A DNA stretch of 64,000 nt. Origin: UMGS1519 sp050951095 (GTDB lineage: Bacteria > Actinomycetota > Coriobacteriia > Coriobacteriales > Eggerthellaceae). The notes under the pieces were generated by a model that saw only the letters and a list, made by a program, of their open reading frames with translations, made no database searches and had not been told where the DNA came from. The DNA is taken from contig JBMNIQ010000003.1 of NCBI GenBank assembly GCA_050951095.1, positions 372,001 through 436,000 of the forward strand, written 5' to 3'. The translations under genes were made by a program, and so were the position numbers. Positions 62,392-64,000 of this stretch are shown here, piece after piece; within the stretch, counting starts at the first letter, position 1; every line of letters begins with the position of its first letter.

Positions 62392-63342
62392 CTATTCCTG
62401 CGGACTGCCCGCCGGCGTGTCGTCTGCGGGGCCGATTTCCCGGGCGCAGCGCTCGGCAAGCGCGCGGGCGAACGCCGTCAGGCGGGGCACGGCGAAATCG
62501 CAGAAGGCGCTGACAGCGGGGGAGAGCACCGTATCGTTGGGCAGCGCGATGCCTATCTCCACCGTGGTGCGCGGTTCCAACGGCAGAACGTACAGCTTGC
62601 CCAGGAATTCCCGGGCATAGATGCGGTTCATCAGGGAGACGCCCAACCCGGCGCCGACCAGCTCGGATGCGGCCAGCGTATCGAATACGGAGAAATGCAC
62701 GTTCGGCTTCACCTGCGCCTGGGCAAGCGTGCGCGCATTGTCGCTGTCCTGCCCGGGGAACACCTCCACGAACGGGTCGTCTTCCAAGCGCGCGATGGGA
62801 TAGGCGGGCGCCTGCGCACGTGCCAGCGGATGGTCCAGCGGCAGCGCGGCGACCATGTCGTCCACCAGCAGCGGCGTCCAGAGGTAGTCGCCTTCGTGCC
62901 TGCTCACAATGCAGAAGTCCGTCTCGTGTGCGGCAAGGCGCTGCAGCAGCGGCGTGCTGTTCTCCATGCGGATGTCCACATGGATGCCCGGGTGCTGCCG
63001 GCCGAACTCCGACAGGATCTGCGCCAGGATGCCGTAGAACTGGCGATACGCGCTGCCCACGCGCACCGTGCCCGTCTCCAACCCGCGGATATGCTCGGCC
63101 ATCTGCCGGCAGGTGCGGCCGGCGGCGGCAAGCTCTTTCAGGGCCGGCAGCATGCGCGTGCATTCCGGCGTGGGCGCCACGCCCGCCTTGCTGCGGAACA
63201 GCAGCGGGAAGCCCAGCTCCTGTTCCAGGGTCGCCATCATGCGGCTGATGCCCGAGGGCGTGTAGCCCAACAGCCCTGCTGCTTTGGAGAGGTTGCCCAC
63301 TTCCAGGACCTTCAGCAAGGCGGAGCATTTCTCCGGATCCAT
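62392..63342 (-). CDS. LysR-family transcriptional regulator
   Basis: The 316-residue protein has an N-terminal HTH (LEVGNLSKAAGLLGYTPSGISRMMATLEQELG, summarised) and a complete periplasmic-binding-like effector domain (TVRVGSAYRQFYGILAQILSEF; ASELVGAGLGVSLMNR). LysR proteins respond to small coinducers. The MATE gene is convergent, so its target may instead be upstream or elsewhere. The ATG at 63342 follows AAAGGAGCG. Confidence 0.95.
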   Translation of the reverse strand: MDPEKCSALLKVLEVGNLSKAAGLLGYTPSGISRMMATLEQELGFPLLFRSKAGVAPTPECTRMLPALKELAAAGRTCRQMAEHIRGLETGTVRVGSAYRQFYGILAQILSEFGRQHPGIHVDIRMENSTPLLQRLAAHETDFCIVSRHEGDYLWTPLLVDDMVAALPLDHPLARAQAPAYPIARLEDDPFVEVFPGQDSDNARTLAQAQVKPNVHFSVFDTLAASELVGAGLGVSLMNRIYAREFLGKLYVLPLEPRTTVEIGIALPNDTVLSPAVSAFCDFAVPRLTAFARALAERCAREIGPADDTPAGSPQE

Positions 63343-63528
63343 GGCACGCTCCTTTGCGAAACAGTCAATGCTTTCTGGTTATTGTACGTGCTTGCTCATA
63401 GATGCGCGAACGACTTAGGGCGTGCTGTACGAAATGCCCGGCTGCGGCATGCCAGGCGGGTCTTCGGTTTCAGCCACGGCGCACTGAACAGGCCGCCGGC
63501 TCCGGCTGCAGCGCATAGGCAAAGTAAT

Positions 63529-63592
63529 ATACAGATGTAAAATAGTGCTTGACGATACTAAATTACGTTTGTAAACTATATTACAGACGTTA
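63529..63592 (+). promoter_or_regulatory. Promoter of the TetR gene with three operator-like repeats
   Basis: TTGACG (63549-63554) and TAAACT (63572-63577) are 17 bases apart. Three 12-base sites of the form (T/A)TAC-N4-GT(A/T)A occur: ATACAGATGTAA at 63529-63540, TTACGTTTGTAA at 63563-63574 over the -10 box, and TTACAGACGTTA at 63581-63592. The arrangement suggests tight autorepression. Confidence 0.75.
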
Positions 63593-63612
63593 GATAACGA
63601 GGGAGGAAACCG

Positions 63613-64000
63613 ATGAATATCGATGATCCGCGCAGCCAGCGTACGCGCGAGGCGCTGATGAACGCGGCATTCTCCCTGGCTTCTGCGCAACCGGTTGCCG
63701 ACATCTCGGTGACGCAGATTGCCCAGGAGGCCGGCGTCAGCCGCCCGGCCGTCTATCAGCAGTTCGGCGATGTGCCGTCGGTGGTTGCCGCCGCGGCGGG
63801 GCGCTATGTCTCCGCCATCTTCGCCGACATAGACGAGCAGATTGCCGTGGGAGATGACGAAGCATACCTGGCGGGCATGATGGACCTGTTCATCCAGGGG
63901 ATCTACCGGCAGCGCGACTTTTGCCGCAATGCCCTGAACGGCCCCAGCGGCGGGCGCATCGCCGCGCACACAATCGCGTTCCTTTCGGAGCGCATGGGAA
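63613..64000 (+). CDS. TetR-family transcriptional regulator (3' end cut by window)
   Basis: The frame runs open to the window edge (129 codons seen). The HTH is at residues 30-60: ISVTQIAQEAGVSRPAVYQQFGD is the usual TetR sequence (summarised). The following helices are the beginning of the effector domain (ADIDEQIAVG, LAGMMDLFIQGIY). GGAGG lies 6 bases before the ATG at 63613. The promoter carries three operator-like repeats, so it is probably autoregulated. The ligand is unknown. Confidence 0.92.
   Translation, partial: MNIDDPRSQRTREALMNAAFSLASAQPVADISVTQIAQEAGVSRPAVYQQFGDVPSVVAAAAGRYVSAIFADIDEQIAVGDDEAYLAGMMDLFIQGIYRQRDFCRNALNGPSGGRIAAHTIAFLSERMG

Overview
The window is 64 kb of G+C-rich (roughly 60% or more by eye) bacterial DNA, densely coding on both strands. 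Gene content points to an anaerobic actinobacterium of the class Coriobacteriia, probably the family Eggerthellaceae (Slackia-like). The evidence is a one-piece pyruvate:ferredoxin oxidoreductase, a DUF362 protein, a TorD-family chaperone, a DUF6020 membrane protein, a DUF3516 helicase of actinobacterial type and many solitary LysR/TetR regulators. The assignment comes from recognised families only and is not proven. No rRNA, tRNA, CRISPR array, prophage or replication origin was recognised.

Layout: 0-4.6 kb holds a truncated HxlR regulator, a zincin-like peptidase, an RluA-type pseudouridine synthase, a DUF364 protein and a two-domain chromate-type transporter. 4.8-8.7 kb is a minus-strand cysD-cysNC-sulfotransferase operon that makes and probably uses PAPS. 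9.3-12.9 kb is nifJ with a strong terminator. 13.5-18 kb has a DUF559-like protein, mntP behind a promoter, a yybP-ykoY-type manganese riboswitch and a terminator, and a FeoA-FeoB fusion. 18-24.7 kb has a secreted Fn3 protein, an EamA exporter, an SGNH hydrolase and a DUF3516 helicase. 25-33.4 kb is a mosaic of DUF362, a PNPOx-like protein, a DUF4160/DUF2442 pair, transporters (EamA, LysE, MFS) with LysR regulators (one HTH-only, one frameshifted) and an M18 aminopeptidase. 33.8-40.9 kb has an aldehyde dehydrogenase behind a repeated operator-like motif, a small membrane protein, a TorD chaperone, MarR, a nitrilase-family amidase and a BCCT transporter. 41.4-47 kb is envelope and membrane related (LCP protein, MFS-CBS fusion, DUF6020). 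47.6-54.6 kb has a phosphoesterase, apt, an FAD-linked oxidase, an ion channel, TetR/SDR and a nitroreductase. 54.65-56.12 kb is a complete IS3-family element sitting inside the hairpin of a transcription terminator. 56.2-64 kb holds a D-2-hydroxyacid dehydrogenase coupled to a YczE/kinase fusion, azlCD with a divergent XRE-cupin regulator, a MATE transporter, a LysR and a truncated TetR.

Functional themes: fermentative, ferredoxin-linked carbon metabolism (PFOR, aldehyde, hydroxyacid and lactate-type dehydrogenases); metal homeostasis (Mn export, Fe(II) uptake, chromate-type transport); amino-acid and osmolyte traffic (AzlCD, LysE, BCCT); and sulfation. The most notable points are the riboswitch-mntP unit, the sulfate-activation operon that ends in a sulfotransferase with no reductase genes beside it, two domain fusions (MFS-CBS and YczE-cytidylate-kinase-like), the IS inside a terminator loop, and several palindromic operators next to matching regulator genes. 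I did not find a clearly new multi-gene defence or mobile system.
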